Origin: Byssothecium circinans
Taxonomy: Eukaryota > Ascomycota > Dothideomycetes > Pleosporales > Massarinaceae
Direction: 5' to 3'
Assembly: GCA_010015675.1 (NCBI GenBank)
Contig: ML976981.1
Coordinates: forward strand, 101,071 to 165,070
DNA: 64,000 bases
Below the pieces are notes generated by a model. That model saw nothing but the letters and a program-made list of their open reading frames with translations. It was not told the origin of the DNA and did not search any database. Positions within the stretch are counted from its first letter, which is position 1. Each line of letters begins with the position of its first letter. A program made the position numbers and the translations under genes. This document shows positions 25,846 through 37,757 of the stretch, one piece after another.

Positions 25846-27089
25846 TCATTCCGACCCTAATGCCAATGCCTCTCTTCGACCGCGACTTCCCTTGTCGAGA
25901 AACGGCGCTTCCCCTAAACTGCACACCCTATCTCCGGACCTGGACTCGTCATAATCATACGTCGCACAATGCCACGTACATCGATTATCCCAGATAGCGA
26001 GATCGTTTTGGCGCCACTTGAAGCGGACCTGAGCATCATGGTTCTGCGTGACCAGATTAAAAAGATACGGGAGTAAAAGGTCTGACTCGTCGCGTGTAAT
26101 GCCATTGATGCGCTTCGTAAAGCCTTTATTCACATATACGGACTTCCAGCCCGTCACCGCTTGATAGACGTTAGCAATATCATTACACCCTCGAGGGATG
26201 GACTGAACCTACGATTCGTCCGAATGACAGGATGCACGGCCGTCAACGACTCCCCGAAATTCAACGGATGCCCTCTGATCCCCTTCCTCAAGGGGCTCCC
26301 CAGCCTCTCCGCCTCGTCCAAAAAGAACTTCGCATCATGCGTCGCCGTCAAGCCCTCCAAAAACGTCGCCATCGCCGGACTCAGCCTGTCGTAGATCTCA
26401 TATCCTGACGCCCAGAGGGTGTCGCCGCCGGTAGCGGGGAGGGTGTGTATCTTGAGCATGGCGTAGTCGGAGGGGACGGGTTCAAATGTAATGTCGGAGT
26501 GCCAGCCCGCGGACGCGAGGCGAGATACGTCAGAGAGTTGGTGGGTGAGGCCGCCGCCTTTCTTCTGCTTTTCCGAGGAGATTACGCTGATTTGGTCGCC
26601 GAGTTCAGAGCCTTCTTCGGTTAAGGGGTGGATGTGGAGGCCTGAGGATGAGGGCTGGTTTGGCGTTAATACCGAAGTTGTCACTGACGAAACGCTACCA
26701 ACGCTCCGAGAAACATACACATCCAGCAAGCTCGGTGATGCGTAACATCACGGCTTTCATCTGCGTTGGCGTGACGTTTTGGTCTCGTAGGAAAACAACG
26801 CCACGTTGTGAGACTGCAGCCTGGTCAGGATCTGTCACTGCTGGATCATGGGAACGGATGTACTGGTGATCGCTAGATCTCTGATCATTTCATCTCCCCA
26901 TTTCAAAAGGTCGGTCACCTGTAAGCCTTCAAACTCCCTTCCTATCACCGGCGTCAAGTCTTGCTGCTTGAAGCTGTCCAGTGTGCCCGAATACTTCAAT
27001 GGCTCCAGAATTCTCGGTCTCGCATCCTCATGTCCACCCACGATATTCGTCTCAACGGAATTGTCGTGTAAGCGCTTTACCGATGGCAT
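25846..27089 (-). CDS. TauD/TfdA-type 2-oxoglutarate dioxygenase
   Basis: Non-heme iron oxygenase that uses 2-oxoglutarate and O2 to hydroxylate, and often cleave, small substrates such as sulfonates. Four exons on the minus strand: 26864-27089, 26719-26813, 26213-26654 and 25846-26159; 358 residues. All three introns restore conserved joins: TISQRGVVFLRDQ, SSGLHIHP and RTNPVTGWKSVYVN. The iron ligands are His159 and Asp161 (GWHSDIT) and His318 (TWHCATYDY); Arg332 (SGDR) should bind 2-oxoglutarate. An ATG at 27089 (MPSVKRLHDN) is preferred because the longer frame upstream has no ATG. The gene diverges from a Dal5-type permease with 507 bp between them. Substrate not determinable from sequence. 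Confidence 0.92.
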
Positions 27090-27596
27090 CTTGTTGCCGT
27101 AGAGATGATCAGAAGATATACGATGCTCCCAAAAGCGTAACTTCTTCGACAACCAACCCGATGACGCTAGTATCTCGCGCACAAACTCAATCTTAAAAAA
27201 TCTCAAACGAATCGCATGCGGAAGCTTGAATCTCTTATGGCTTGCTCAGAGTCCGGGCTCGTGGGGAGGATATCCACGTGAATGGCCAGCACGTCATCGG
27301 CTATCGGTCCTGTTACCCTGGACGGTTACATGAAACGTGCATAACAAGTCTGCAAGTAGCAAAGAGCCACAGCGAGGGGAACCCTGGAATTGAAAAATGT
27401 GTCGTGGGACAGCACCTCGGCTCGAAGACTACGGCTTCAATTTCCTCAGTAGTTAAAGTGGCGATGATGTTCATTTGGCGGCAATTGCGACATGTTTTAT
27501 CGTCGTTATAAGAGATGAGAGGACACTAGAGTTCTTCCTTACATCGCCCATTTCTCCCAACAGTCATTCCGGCGTCAACAGTGTGGAGGTGAAGAG
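27090..27596. promoter_or_regulatory. Divergent promoter region, dioxygenase and permease
   Basis: The 507 bp between the two divergent ATGs must hold both promoters. No unambiguous TATA box or operator pair was identified. Confidence 0.5.
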
Positions 27597-29386
27597 ATGG
27601 GTAGCGACGACATTGAGAACATCGCGCAGAGTCGCGCCAGCGAAGATGGTTCCCTCAAGGCGCCTGCGCAAGTCGGAAGGGGCGAACTCGCCAACATTAT
27701 TCCTCCACACGATTCCTACGAGGGAAAACACCGCTTCGATCCGAATGCCACATGGTCAGAAGCCGAAGAGCGCAGGGTCGTGCGGAAGATTGACTTCTAT
27801 CTTCTTTCATGGCTTTGTGTTATGATGTTTGGCCTCCAACTCGACCGGGGCAACGTATCCAATGCGACTGCGGACGATCTTTTGAAGGACCTTGGGCTCA
27901 CTACGGACGATTACAACAATGGCAATACCATCCAGCTGGTTGCGTTCATGGCCGCTGAGTTTCCGGTTCAGCTGCTCACGAAGAAGTACGGTTTCAAGTG
28001 GGTGCTTCCTACGTTAATGATGGGCTGGGGAACGGTGTCGTGGTGCCAAGCGTGGCAACACGATCGTACGTCTTTTTACCTTTGCCGTGCCTTCATCGGT
28101 GGCTTCGAAGGTGGCTTCATTCCCGGGGTTATCCTGTTCGCTACGTACTTCTACAAGACGAAAGAGTTGTCTGTGCGCTTGGCTTGCTTCTGGTCGACGC
28201 TTAATGTTGCCCGCGTTATCTCTGCGCTCTTGGCTGCTGGAATCTTAGAGATGAGAGGAGTAGGGGGGAAACCAGGGTACGTAAACAATCCTAGGTATAA
28301 AGTGCGGTGAACACTTTGTGTAACTCTAAGACTTTGGATCTTCCTATCTTAGAGCTAAGACGAAGCATACTGATGCTCCTCTGGATGGGCTTTGCTAACT
28401 TCATACCCCGTACTTTAGATGGTTCTGGCTCTTCCTTCTCGAAGGCCTGCTCACCACAATTATCGCCTTCGTGTCCTATTTGTGGCTTCCTGAATCGCCC
28501 ACGTCGACGAAGACATGGCTCTGGCGTAAAGGGTGGTTCACTGAGCGCGAGGAAGTCGTCATGGTTAATGTAAGTCCTCGACATCCAACCACTGTATAAA
28601 ATGCAAATTTAACTTCGACAGCGCATCCTTCGAGACGATCCGGCCAAAGGCCTCACCGCACTCCACGAACCAGCGAAATGGAAAGACATCCGAGACGCCT
28701 GGAAAGATCCCTCGATGTGGGGGTTATACATGATCGGGCTCGTCGCATATATTCCCGCCTCACCAGTCCAAGGATACCTGACTTTGACGCTCAAGCGGAT
28801 CGGGTTTTCGACCTTCAACTCGAACATGCTCACGGTACCATCCGCAGTTCTCCAAATCATCACCATGCTAGGGCTCGCGTACAGCAGCGACCACTTCAAC
28901 GAGCGCACCCTACATATAATCTTCGGGGAGTTCTGGATCATGCCTCTCCTAGTCGCCTTGGTGACACTGCCCGACGGCGGCCGGGAATGGGGTCGCTTTA
29001 CGCTGATCACTCTCATCTCTGGGTACCCCTACTTCCATCCTCTCGTCTCGTCCTGGATCTCCGAGAACACTTTCGATGTCAAGAAACGAGCCATTACGGC
29101 GGCCACGTACAACGTCATCGTCCAGATTGGCTCGCTCATTGGAGGCCAGATCTACCGCAAGTGGGACGGTCCGTATTATAAGGTCGGGAATAAGGTGCTG
29201 ATGTCCATTTGCGCGCTGTCGCTGGTTGTCATGGTCGTGCAGCGGTGGACGTTGGTGCGCTTGAACAGAAAGAAAGAGGAGAAGTGGAGCGCGATGTCTG
29301 AGGAAGAGAAAGCATTCTATCAGGCGGACGTTGCGGCGCGTGAGGCCGAAGGAAATAAAAGGTTGGACTTTAGGTTCGCGACGTAG
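27597..29386 (+). CDS. MFS permease, Dal5/anion:cation symporter family
   Basis: Plasma-membrane transporter of the group that includes allantoate, vitamin and organic-anion permeases. Three exons: 27597-28276, 28419-28569 and 28622-29386; 531 residues. A hydrophilic N-terminus of ~60 residues leads to the KIDFYLLSWLCVMMFGLQLDR signature and then about twelve hydrophobic helices. LDRGNVSNA is the typical loop after helix one; FIGGFEGGFIPG and YPYFHPLVSSWISEN are also family-like. The first intron is long (142 nt). It is transcribed away from the TauD/TfdA oxygenase, which suggests that it imports that enzyme's substrate. Substrate is inference. Confidence 0.9.
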
Positions 29387-30228
29387 TCGACATGTTCAAA
29401 GCTCGTGTCGTCTTGCGTGGGGAACGAGAGCCTGCCTCTTCTCATACAGGCAATTCAATATCATCGATTTTTGGCTATGCTAAGCTCCCAGCTGCTTGCA
29501 TGTCATTTTCGTATCCGTCCTGAGGTTGAATTTCAATTGAAGCCATGAAGCATTGCGGTCAAATATATCCACGCAAACCCACAAGTTTCCCGAACTTGAC
29601 GCATCACGCAATTCTGGGCTCCGATGACGCTCCCTGCACTTTTGTGTGGGCGGTGAAATCTTCTCCATCGGGGCTATACGCCGACGAAGACGTAAACTAA
29701 CCGGATCGAGCGTCTGCGGTGCAGACTCACTGCAGAACTAGATCGGCATCTTTATGCGGGACATAAAATCTCTTCAGCGCATCTTCACAGTGGGAGAACT
29801 GTCAGGCTTTGAAGGTATGGTATTAGAAAAGCTTACACCAGAGGTGTTGAAAGAGTTTGATGAGATCGTTGGGAAGATTGATCTTGATCCGGCGAGGCGC
29901 GATTAAGACTTATGCGAAAGGATAGTGCATGAAGAGAAGTATAATCATCTTCATACTACGCCACGTTAAGAAATGTATATCTTGGGCAATCCACAGAAGA
30001 TCTTCTCCCTATTATACCACATCAAATTACAATGCAATCCACCCATGAAGAATCAATTCCTCAGTTACAGTATCCAGAGATCGGCATCAAGATGGAATAC
30101 TACGCGCTAGAAGTATACATCACGAGGGCCATTGAGAAATGCAAATAAAAGGGTTACCAATCCATGATTTGAAGCGACTTCTGTCTAGAATGCCTTATCG
30201 GCTATCCCACATCATGTGCATTCTCTCT
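29387..30228. other. Intergenic region between convergent transporter genes
   Basis: About 840 bp, AT-rich toward the right. It contains one short frame listed separately (29754-29906). Otherwise nothing is seen beyond probable 3' regions. Confidence 0.4.
29754..29906 (+). CDS. Small open frame, 50 residues, unrecognised
   Basis: Begins ATG and encodes a charged, helical-looking peptide with VGELSGFEGMVLEKLTPEVL near residues 13-32 and DPARRD at the end. Composition is more protein-like than most short frames here. It could be a small gene or the last exon of a decayed gene; no partner exons are evident. Function unknown. Confidence 0.25.
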   Translation: MRDIKSLQRIFTVGELSGFEGMVLEKLTPEVLKEFDEIVGKIDLDPARRD

Positions 30229-32060
30229 TCACCTCTTTTCCCTGTGCTCAACACCATCCTCCTTCCCCGTCGCCCCCTGCGCCGCGCCCCCAGTAACAGA
30301 ACTCCTCCTCCTCCTCTCCGCATACATCTGCCCCTCCTCCGTCTCCTCATAGCTAATCAAAAGATTCCCGTTCTTGTCATAGCGATGCGGCACCTCTTTC
30401 GCAATCTGAACCACATTAAACGGATTCGTCGTCTTATGGAAAATCTCATCCATTTCCTCCAGCGAGCGGTAGGCCGTCTCCGGGAAGAATAAGTACACGC
30501 AAGGAACCATAAACGCATTGATAACAGCGAAGATGATGTACGTCTGATATCCGATGTTCGCAAACGCGACAGGTGTGACCATAACAACTAAAAAGTTGAA
30601 GATCCAATTTGCAGTCGTCGAAATTGCGTTGGCGGGGGCACGGATGCTTAGAGGTGTTACTTCTGCGGGGTATAGCCATGTCATGCCGAGCCAGCCGATG
30701 GCGAAGAAGGAGTTGAAGACGAAGAGGAACACGGCGGCGGTGATACCGAGGCCGTTGGAAACTCGGCTGGTGGTTCCGGCGAGAACGGCCATGGATGCTG
30801 CTTGCCCGGCGGCACCGAAGAGCATGAGGGAGCGGCGTCCGAACTTCTCGATGGTGAAGATGGCAATCCAAGATGCCATCCAATACTCGGTTCCGTTACA
30901 TGCTGCGAGCAATCGACTTAGAAAAGGACTCATTCCGATGTTTTGCTCGAAGATTGTGGCCGCGTAGTAGGTGATGATGTTGATGCCGGAGATCTGTGTC
31001 ACTGTTAGGATAGACGTATGAGTGGTGTATCGACGTATATACCTGCTGGAACATTTGATTCACATAAGCCAGCGCCGTCCGATGAAAGTTGCGATTTCGA
31101 TTCATCTTGAAGCAATCGCGGAAGCCGCCCTTTGACATTTCGAACACTGTGTCCTTCACAGCTTGGAATTCGTTCTGGATCTTTTTGTCTTCAGGGGGAA
31201 GATCGCTGAGGGCGCACAGCACCTGTAATGCGTCATCCTCGCGGCCCTTGAGCATGAGCCACCGTGGAGACTCTGGCAGACCGGGAATGAAGATGAGGAT
31301 GAAAATGGCGAGAACGATTTGGAAAGCGATGGGGAAGCGCCATGAGATGGTGCTGGGCTCAAGGAAGGAGAAGCCAAGGTCGAGCCAGTAGCTGAGCATG
31401 ACACCGAAAACGATGAGAGAACCCTGCGAGAGTGGTTAGCAAGTGCTTCAAGATAGTAGTGAGAATCTGAGGTGTACCTCAATCATGACCATCTGTCCAC
31501 GGCGATGTGATTTTGAAGTCTCGGCTTGCCACGTCGGTACCCTTGCATCTCGTCAGTCGAATCACTCATTGGCAATACCGATCAACTCACGTCGATGTGT
31601 TCATTCCGTTTCCGACACCAGTGATCCATCTCCCGACAATGAGCTGCGGCAGTCCAAAACTCGCAGCCTGCAAGATTGCACCAACAACCATGATCGCACT
31701 GCCGATGAAGATGGTCCGCTTACGTCCGAGGATGTTTCCGAGCCAGATGGTAGCTACAGCACCAAAGAAGCAGCCAAGCGTATAGGCGCCGACAGTAATG
31801 CCCTGAATATTCGATGCATGGCTAGGGTTACTTCCAGGAGGCGGGTTCGCTGTGTCGATTTCAGGGAAGTGTTTTAGAAATGAGCTCAATGTGAGCAGAC
31901 CTCCCATCACACCCTGATCTGGTTATCATGTCAGAGCTGTTGCATACCCGAGTAGAGCAATCGGGCACTGACCATATCCGAAGAGAGCAAAATCTGTACC
32001 AGCGACGACGGCGATAGCGATATTGAGTCTCGTCCCAGTTAGGCCGTAAAATTTCTTCAT
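30229..32060 (-). CDS. MFS sugar transporter
   Basis: Sugar:proton symporter family member of the plasma membrane. Five exons on the minus strand: 31973-32060, 31591-31918, 31478-31541, 31043-31423 and 30229-30993; 541 residues. Splicing recreates the diagnostic FGYDQGVMGGLLT across intron one and TSTVPTWQAETS across intron two. Other signatures are GRWITGVGNGMN, LPESPRWLMLKGRE, QQISGINIITYY, GRRSLMLFG and PETAYRSLEEMDEIF. About twelve hydrophobic helices and a hydrophilic C-terminal tail are present. Start ATG at 32060 begins MKKFYGLTG. Transport direction and sugar cannot be read from sequence; hexose uptake is the usual role. Confidence 0.94.
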
Positions 32061-33111
32061 GGTGATGTTGTTGGTGATGATAATCTGGCGTGAAGGACTC
32101 TGCGTGATACCTTCCTTATCAATATTTCCCCGCCTCCACGGTAACTCGCTGCAAAGCAATGTGAATGGTCAAGGGAGTATTGTCAACACCACCAAGTGGA
32201 CTGCATTAATATATAACTCCATCGCAAGCAATGAGTCAAGCATGGGGCACTGCACGTAAAAAGAATACGCCCGTGTATAATGACGTGAGGAACGGTTGAG
32301 CCGCCAATGCGGGGATACCATGGTATTTCGACCCAAAGCCAATAATGCTCCGAACTGCAGCCCCACGAGGAGCTTCGATCGACACTCATCACGTGCCTTT
32401 TCAGTCGGCTCCAGGACTATTCCTGCTCGCTGATTGGTTGGACTGAGGGATGTTTCAGACTTGCCTTTCGGATTGCCGTATTTGGTATTTCCGTTTTCAG
32501 GCTGAACAAATAATGGATAATCGCCAGAAGCTCGTGATCGTGAGGCGACCTTAGAGGGATCCTACCTTCTTAGAACAATTCATTAACAGCTATTTCTCAA
32601 TTCAAACTCATTTACAGCTCGTTGACTGCTTGTTTATGAGACGTACACGTGGAGGAATTGAGCTTGAGGGAGGAACGACTCATTAACTATGTGTTTTGAG
32701 AAGGCACGATCCCCGTAAGGGAGCTAAGGACCGGGCCTTGCGCTAGGAAAACGGTATCCGAGACGAGGCTGGAGTATGACGTAGGGTTCGTAGGAAGATT
32801 CGAACACGACAACTGTCGGTATTCCTATGCGGGTATGCCTAACTTAGCATTTGGTGGTGAGGCGAGAAAAAGCCAAGGATGGGCTCGTCTCGGGTAGGCG
32901 TTGTGTAGAGTTGTATGGTATGGCTATATGAAAGAGTGCCTCGTAAGTTCTGACTTTGCGGTGCCAACGGCAGGCGGCGGCGCAGCATAAACACCTAAAG
33001 AAAAATGGATCTCGACATTGGCTTTGGCTCGGAAGACAGGCGGTGAACTGTGAAGCAAACACAGGCTCGAAACGTAGTCTGATGTCAACAACAACATCTT
33101 CTCGACATCGA
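32061..33111. other. Intergenic, no supported gene
   Basis: About 1 kb between the sugar transporter start and the 3' end of the arrestin gene. It should contain the sugar-transporter promoter. Short frames on both strands show no domain. Confidence 0.4.
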
Positions 33112-34603
33112 TCAGACCGTTGACACAGTCGCAAATCCCATTCTTACCATAGCCTGCGCCATCTCAAGGCTCACCGCATCGTCCTCGCCCTTCATATCCT
33201 GTGAAAGTGTAACCCCAACATCGTCTTCCCTATCAGGCCTCGCAACAATATTCAAGTCAGTCTTGGCCCGTACTGAGACCTCCTTTCCAGCAACAGAGAA
33301 CCAGGCATCGCACCGGAGTCTGTAACTTCTCCAGATATTGTACGTCTTGCAGCTCGGCAAAATGTTCTTCGGAAGTGTGATTGTGCTAACGCAGGCCTGG
33401 CCTTTGAAGCCTCCATCTTTCGGCTTGAATGCTGCGCTAGCTGGTGACTGACGTGTGCGTAGCTCGTTGTGCTTGAAGGTATGCGTTCGAGCGGTTGCTT
33501 GCTGCTCGTCTGGGAGCTTTCGCATGATTCTCAGACCAGTGTAGGAGCGGACGCGGAAGTCGAGTGCCATGATAGAGATGTCGGGTATCGCGAAGTTGTA
33601 AAGCTTTCCAAGTGGTGGAGGCAGGACGGTCACCGAGATCGATATTTTGACGCTCGCGCCCGGAATCGAGAGTTTCGGTAAAGGTATCTCGTAATTGCTC
33701 GCGTATCGACAGTCGTCTTTCTTTCAGCAGTTGCACGGTCTGGACGGAGAGGTCGGATGACGAAGTATCAGTGTTCTGAGTCAGCTCTTGCACCTTCTCC
33801 AGTGGTAGCCGACGTGTAGTAAGTCGGATGAAGACCTGACAACTTCCAACGGGAGTAAATTTTCCTGTAGCGGTGTCTCGTTGAGAACAGACAGCAACGA
33901 GCTTATAGGATATGTGGCCCCAGCCTTCGGCATACGATCCTAATTCAGTCGAGCTACAATTTGGCATGCTCATGGTCGGTGGCAGCGGGTGGCCAGCTTG
34001 TTGCTCATATGAATCTTGGGCTGGCCAGTCGTAGGTCCAGTACTTGCCGTAGAAAGCGTTGGTTGGCGCATATTCGCCCAGTTTCTCGAGGCCATCAGCA
34101 GTCCTTTCGGGCACCGTGATCGAAAACCTGTAAAGAGTGCCTAGGTCTTCGGATGTCAGATGTGTAACCTGGTAAAGCAGAGGTGCTCGGTCCTTATACT
34201 GAGTCTTATCCCTACGGATGTACGTTTTTTCGCGACCTTCTAATATGATGTGAAGATCTGTACAAGCTGGATCCCACCCTAAGATATATCCAGTGACCGC
34301 TTCTGAGGGCGCGTATGTTTGTGACGGGTTATCGAGGACGAGCTGTAGTTCTGCTCCGTCTGTAGCTGGAAGTAGTCTGGCGGCTGGGTGGGCATTCTCA
34401 CGTGATGGCTCATCTGGATAAGCATAGAGCGAGTCACTGTCGTCGTCACGGGAGAGCGCAATTGGTATGCCGCCAAAGTTGGACGCGCGGATAGGAGCTC
34501 GACTTGGAAGCGGAAGATGCACTGAAGGTAGTGGTTCCGTAGGTGGTTTTAGAAAGGTCCAAAGAAGCTTCTGATCCTTGATCGGATCTTCCATAGGCTG
34601 CAT
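33112..34603 (-). CDS. Alpha-arrestin-like protein with a reading-frame change
   Basis: Arrestin-fold proteins act as adaptors that bring ubiquitin ligases to membrane transporters. The N-terminal part (ATG at 34603) includes PSEAVTGYILGWDP and the C-terminal part includes LSIPGASVKISISVTVLPPP and ISIMALDFRVRSYTGL, consistent with arrestin N and C domains. The two parts are in different frames. A 73-nt intron with weak donor GTGCAA (33793) and acceptor AAAG (33721) would join 33794-34603 to 33112-33720, for 472 residues. However, the first frame also remains open beyond this point, so a frameshift is possible. No PPxY motif was found, unlike the arrestin gene at 44.8 kb. Confidence 0.72.
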
Positions 34604-34882
34604 TGTTGCGGGTCTTAGCGAGCTGTTTGAAACGGGGAATACTGCGGCGTCAACACCTGCCAATGATATAGTTTGGTGTTTTGCTACTTAATATGCAAAC
34701 TCTATCGTACAAAAGTCAATCGAGCTATATATGACAGAAGTCGTCTGGAAAATTGGAGTGTGATATTTGGTTAGAGCAGCGCGAATTGTTCAAGTGGGCA
34801 AACGCAATGCGCATCATGGAAGCACTCATATGCAACGCATGGCGTTTCAGCACGCATTCCATGCACGATCCAAAAGTGCAAC
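34604..34882. other. Intergenic, nothing seen
   Basis: Promoter side of the arrestin gene and 3' side of the DUF1275 gene. No feature recognised. Confidence 0.4.
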
Positions 34883-35739
34883 TCATATCACTTCCTGCTC
34901 GGACTTCCACAATAGCCAGGCTACCACTGCAAACGTCTTAAAAGCGGCCGCAGTCCACAATGCTCCCGCAAGTCCAACAGAGCTATGAGCAAAAAGGCCT
35001 CCTCCCATGGCGCCAAGCAGGAGAAGAACTGGTGCTGCAACCCTCCTGTTTCTTTCTGCATTTGACGCAGAGAGTATTTTTGGATCAGAAAACAAATCGC
35101 AGTAATTGCTTGTCAGCACGACACTTGTAAGCCCATTGTATTTGAGAACCCGGGATGTGACTGCTTGACCGCTGGACTGGAAAGCAACCGCTGCAAGGGG
35201 TACAAGCACTTGCCAGTGCAATCCATTGGTAGATTCGGTCCCCAGAGTGACGATGAGTGCTGCGGCAACTATGCAAGCCAGCTGGAGTGTATATGATGCG
35301 AGAAGTACCCATCGTTTTCCAGGTGTGAGATATCGGTGGAATCGGCTGAAGAAGAACGAGCCCAGGCAGAAGAAAGTGATTGAAGTTAAAGCCTTCACCC
35401 AGCGAATACCTTCATTGGGTGCGATCAGTCCGAGCCCAAGGTAGACAGTGTTGCCTGATTAGGTGTTAGATATGACGTGCTATGGTTTGTGCTCGTTCTC
35501 GTACCAGTTTGCATGCTCACGAAGGAGCCCCAGATGAACACGGCAGAGCTGTCCAACAACCCAGTAATAATGTAGCACCAAAGGAGAACAAGGTCAGCCC
35601 AGTTCTTGCTAACATTCGCGTTCATGTGTTTCTTCAGTCGTGTCCATGGCCGAGACGAGTCCGAGATGCCCAAAGGCCGAGAGAGAAGCGGAGTTTCCTC
35701 GTCGGCATTTCGGAGGCTGCGGGGATCAATATTGTTCAT
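34883..35739 (-). CDS. DUF1275 (YoaK-like) membrane protein
   Basis: Two exons on the minus strand: 35505-35739 and 34883-35454; 268 residues. A hydrophilic N-terminus (DEETPLLSRPLG) precedes about six hydrophobic segments. NTVYLGLG after the intron, FFFSRFHRYLTPGKRW and VVLTSNYCDLFSDP fit the DUF1275 family, whose members are multi-pass membrane proteins of uncertain function, suspected transporters. The divergent neighbour is oxalate decarboxylase, with 384 bp between starts, so shared control is possible. Function is not known. Confidence 0.85.
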
Positions 35740-36123
35740 GATTGAAGTTGGATGTTTGAGTTCCAGGCTGTATGCGAGGTGTGATGCTGATGAAATACTA
35801 CAGGTTAAGAGTCTGGATGCCGGGATGTGTGCCGTGTGGCCCGTGCACGTGATCTCGTTTCAAGGAATGGTGGGCGGCAATTGGAGGATAGGGACGGGGT
35901 GTGAGAGAGAACCAGGACTTGCTGCAGCGTGCGCGTCAAAGAAGGTTTCGATTCGAAGCGAGTTGCGGGGAACGTTTTAAAGGGAAAAGAAGGCTGGCAG
36001 AGACGACTGGCAGGGACGGCAGCGCGTCAGGAATGCATCATAAGGGAGGGTGAGCCGCCCGCGGTACTTCAATCCATTCGAGCAATTGACTTCAGCTCAA
36101 TCAAAGACAATTGAAGAAACGCC
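35740..36123. promoter_or_regulatory. Divergent promoter region, DUF1275 gene and oxalate decarboxylase
   Basis: 384 bp between two divergent ATGs. No clear TATA box or paired operator was recognised. Confidence 0.4.
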
Positions 36124-37553
36124 ATGCTTTTCCCATCGCTTCTTGTTGTGCTGGGCATCTGCAGCCCGTCCTGGGCAGCTCCTGTGGAGCAGCAGTCGCT
36201 AGCCGGAACCAAAGAGCATCGCGCATCACATGGCAAGCCCTACACGCCCGAGCATCGTGATCCCTACGACAGGAAGATCGATGCAACTGCAGAGAAACTC
36301 CAACCGCTACCGTTTGTAAGTTCCCAAACTTCAATGCGCAGCCGTGGAAGTGCCGCAAGCTGACTTGCATGCAGAGAAATGGATTGGGTTCAAGTGTTTT
36401 GGGCCCGCGTAACAGGCCGCGTGAACGACAGAACCCTGACATTGTCCGTCCACCGAGCACCGACCATGGAAGCATGGAGAATATGCGATGGTCCTTCGCC
36501 GACTCGCATATCCGCATCGAAGAGGGCGGCTGGACGCGTGAGACCACCATTCGCGAACTTCCTACCAGCAAGGAGTTGGCTGGCGTGAACATGCGCCTAG
36601 AAGAAGGCGTCATTCGAGAGCTCCACTGGCACAAAGAAGCAGAGTGGGCGTACGTCTTGGAAGGCAAGGTTCGCATCACTGCGCTCGACGTCGAAGGCGG
36701 CAGCTTCGTGGACGACCTTGAAAAGGGCGACCTCTGGTACTTTCCATCTGGACATCCGCATTCTCTCCAAGGTCTCAGCCCCAATGGTACTGAATTCTTG
36801 CTTGTCTTCGACGACGGACACTTTTCCGAAGACTCGACGTTCTTGTTGACCGATTGGGTCGCACGTACGCCCAAATCGGTGCTCGCAGAGAATTTCCGCA
36901 TCGCGCCAGAAGTGTTCGAAGCAACCCCGAAGAGTGAGAAGTACATCTTCAAAGGGCGTGAGCCTGGTCCCATCGATGACGAGGTCCCCGGTGACAGCAA
37001 GGGCTACAAGAAGTCGAAGCTCAACTTCACGCACAAAATGCTTGCACAAGAGCCGCTCAACACCACCGGCGGCCGCGTCCGCATTACCGATTCCACCAAC
37101 TTCCCACTTTCCAAGACCATCGCCGCAGCTCATCTCGAAATCGAACCGGGAGCGCTCCGTGAGATGCACTGGCACCCGAATGCCGACGAGTGGAGCTTTG
37201 TCATCAGCGGCCGAGCCCGAGTGACCATCTTCTCAGGCAAAGGAAACGCACGTACTTTCGACTACCAGGCTGGTGATGTTGGAATCGTTCCCAGGAACAT
37301 GGGTCATTTCATTGAAAACTTGAGCGACGACGAACCGCTCGAGATGCTGGAGCTCTTCCGTGCCGATCAGTTCCAGGATTTCTCGCTCTTCCAGTGGTTG
37401 GGTGAGACGCCTCGTAAACTTGTTGTCGACCACTTGTTCGCCACAAACCCCAAGGCTGCCGAGAAGTTCTTGAAGTCGATTGAAGACGCCGAGAAGGATC
37501 CAATCAAGGACCAAACCTTTTTTGATGACGAAGAAGAGCACGAGGAACTCTGA
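36124..37553 (+). CDS. Secreted bicupin oxalate decarboxylase
   Basis: Converts oxalate to formate and CO2 with manganese and O2. Exons 36124-36315 and 36375-37553; 456 residues. A signal peptide ends near residue 18 (SWAA). Cupin one has HWHKEAEW (His148, His150, Glu154) and PSGHPH (His193) as metal ligands. Cupin two has HWHPNADEW (His329, His331, Glu336) and NMGHFIEN. The active-site lid reads FSEDSTF, with the Glu expected in decarboxylases, which favours decarboxylase over oxidase activity. The C-terminus is acidic. It starts 384 bp from a divergent DUF1275 membrane protein. Formate produced would suit the formate dehydrogenase at 2.1 kb. Confidence 0.94.
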
Positions 37554-37757
37554 GGGATTGGCTCTGCTTGAGGAGGGTTTGAAAAGAAGTTGGTTAGGGC
37601 GAGAACGACTCCGATGTAGAGACCATGCAGATATGCGCCGGGTTTGATAGTGAGCTGAACCAAGGAACGTCCGGATAACTCTTTCGCGGCCTGAGGCGAC
37701 ATGGGGTTTCATTACGAGCGCTGTGTATAATGCCTTTCAGCAACATGGGCAGAATCT

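Noticed and set aside
18315..29386. Secondary-metabolite or catabolic gene cluster around the Zn2Cys6 regulator
   Set aside because: No polyketide, peptide or terpene synthase is present, and the neighbours are ordinary catabolic genes on mixed strands.
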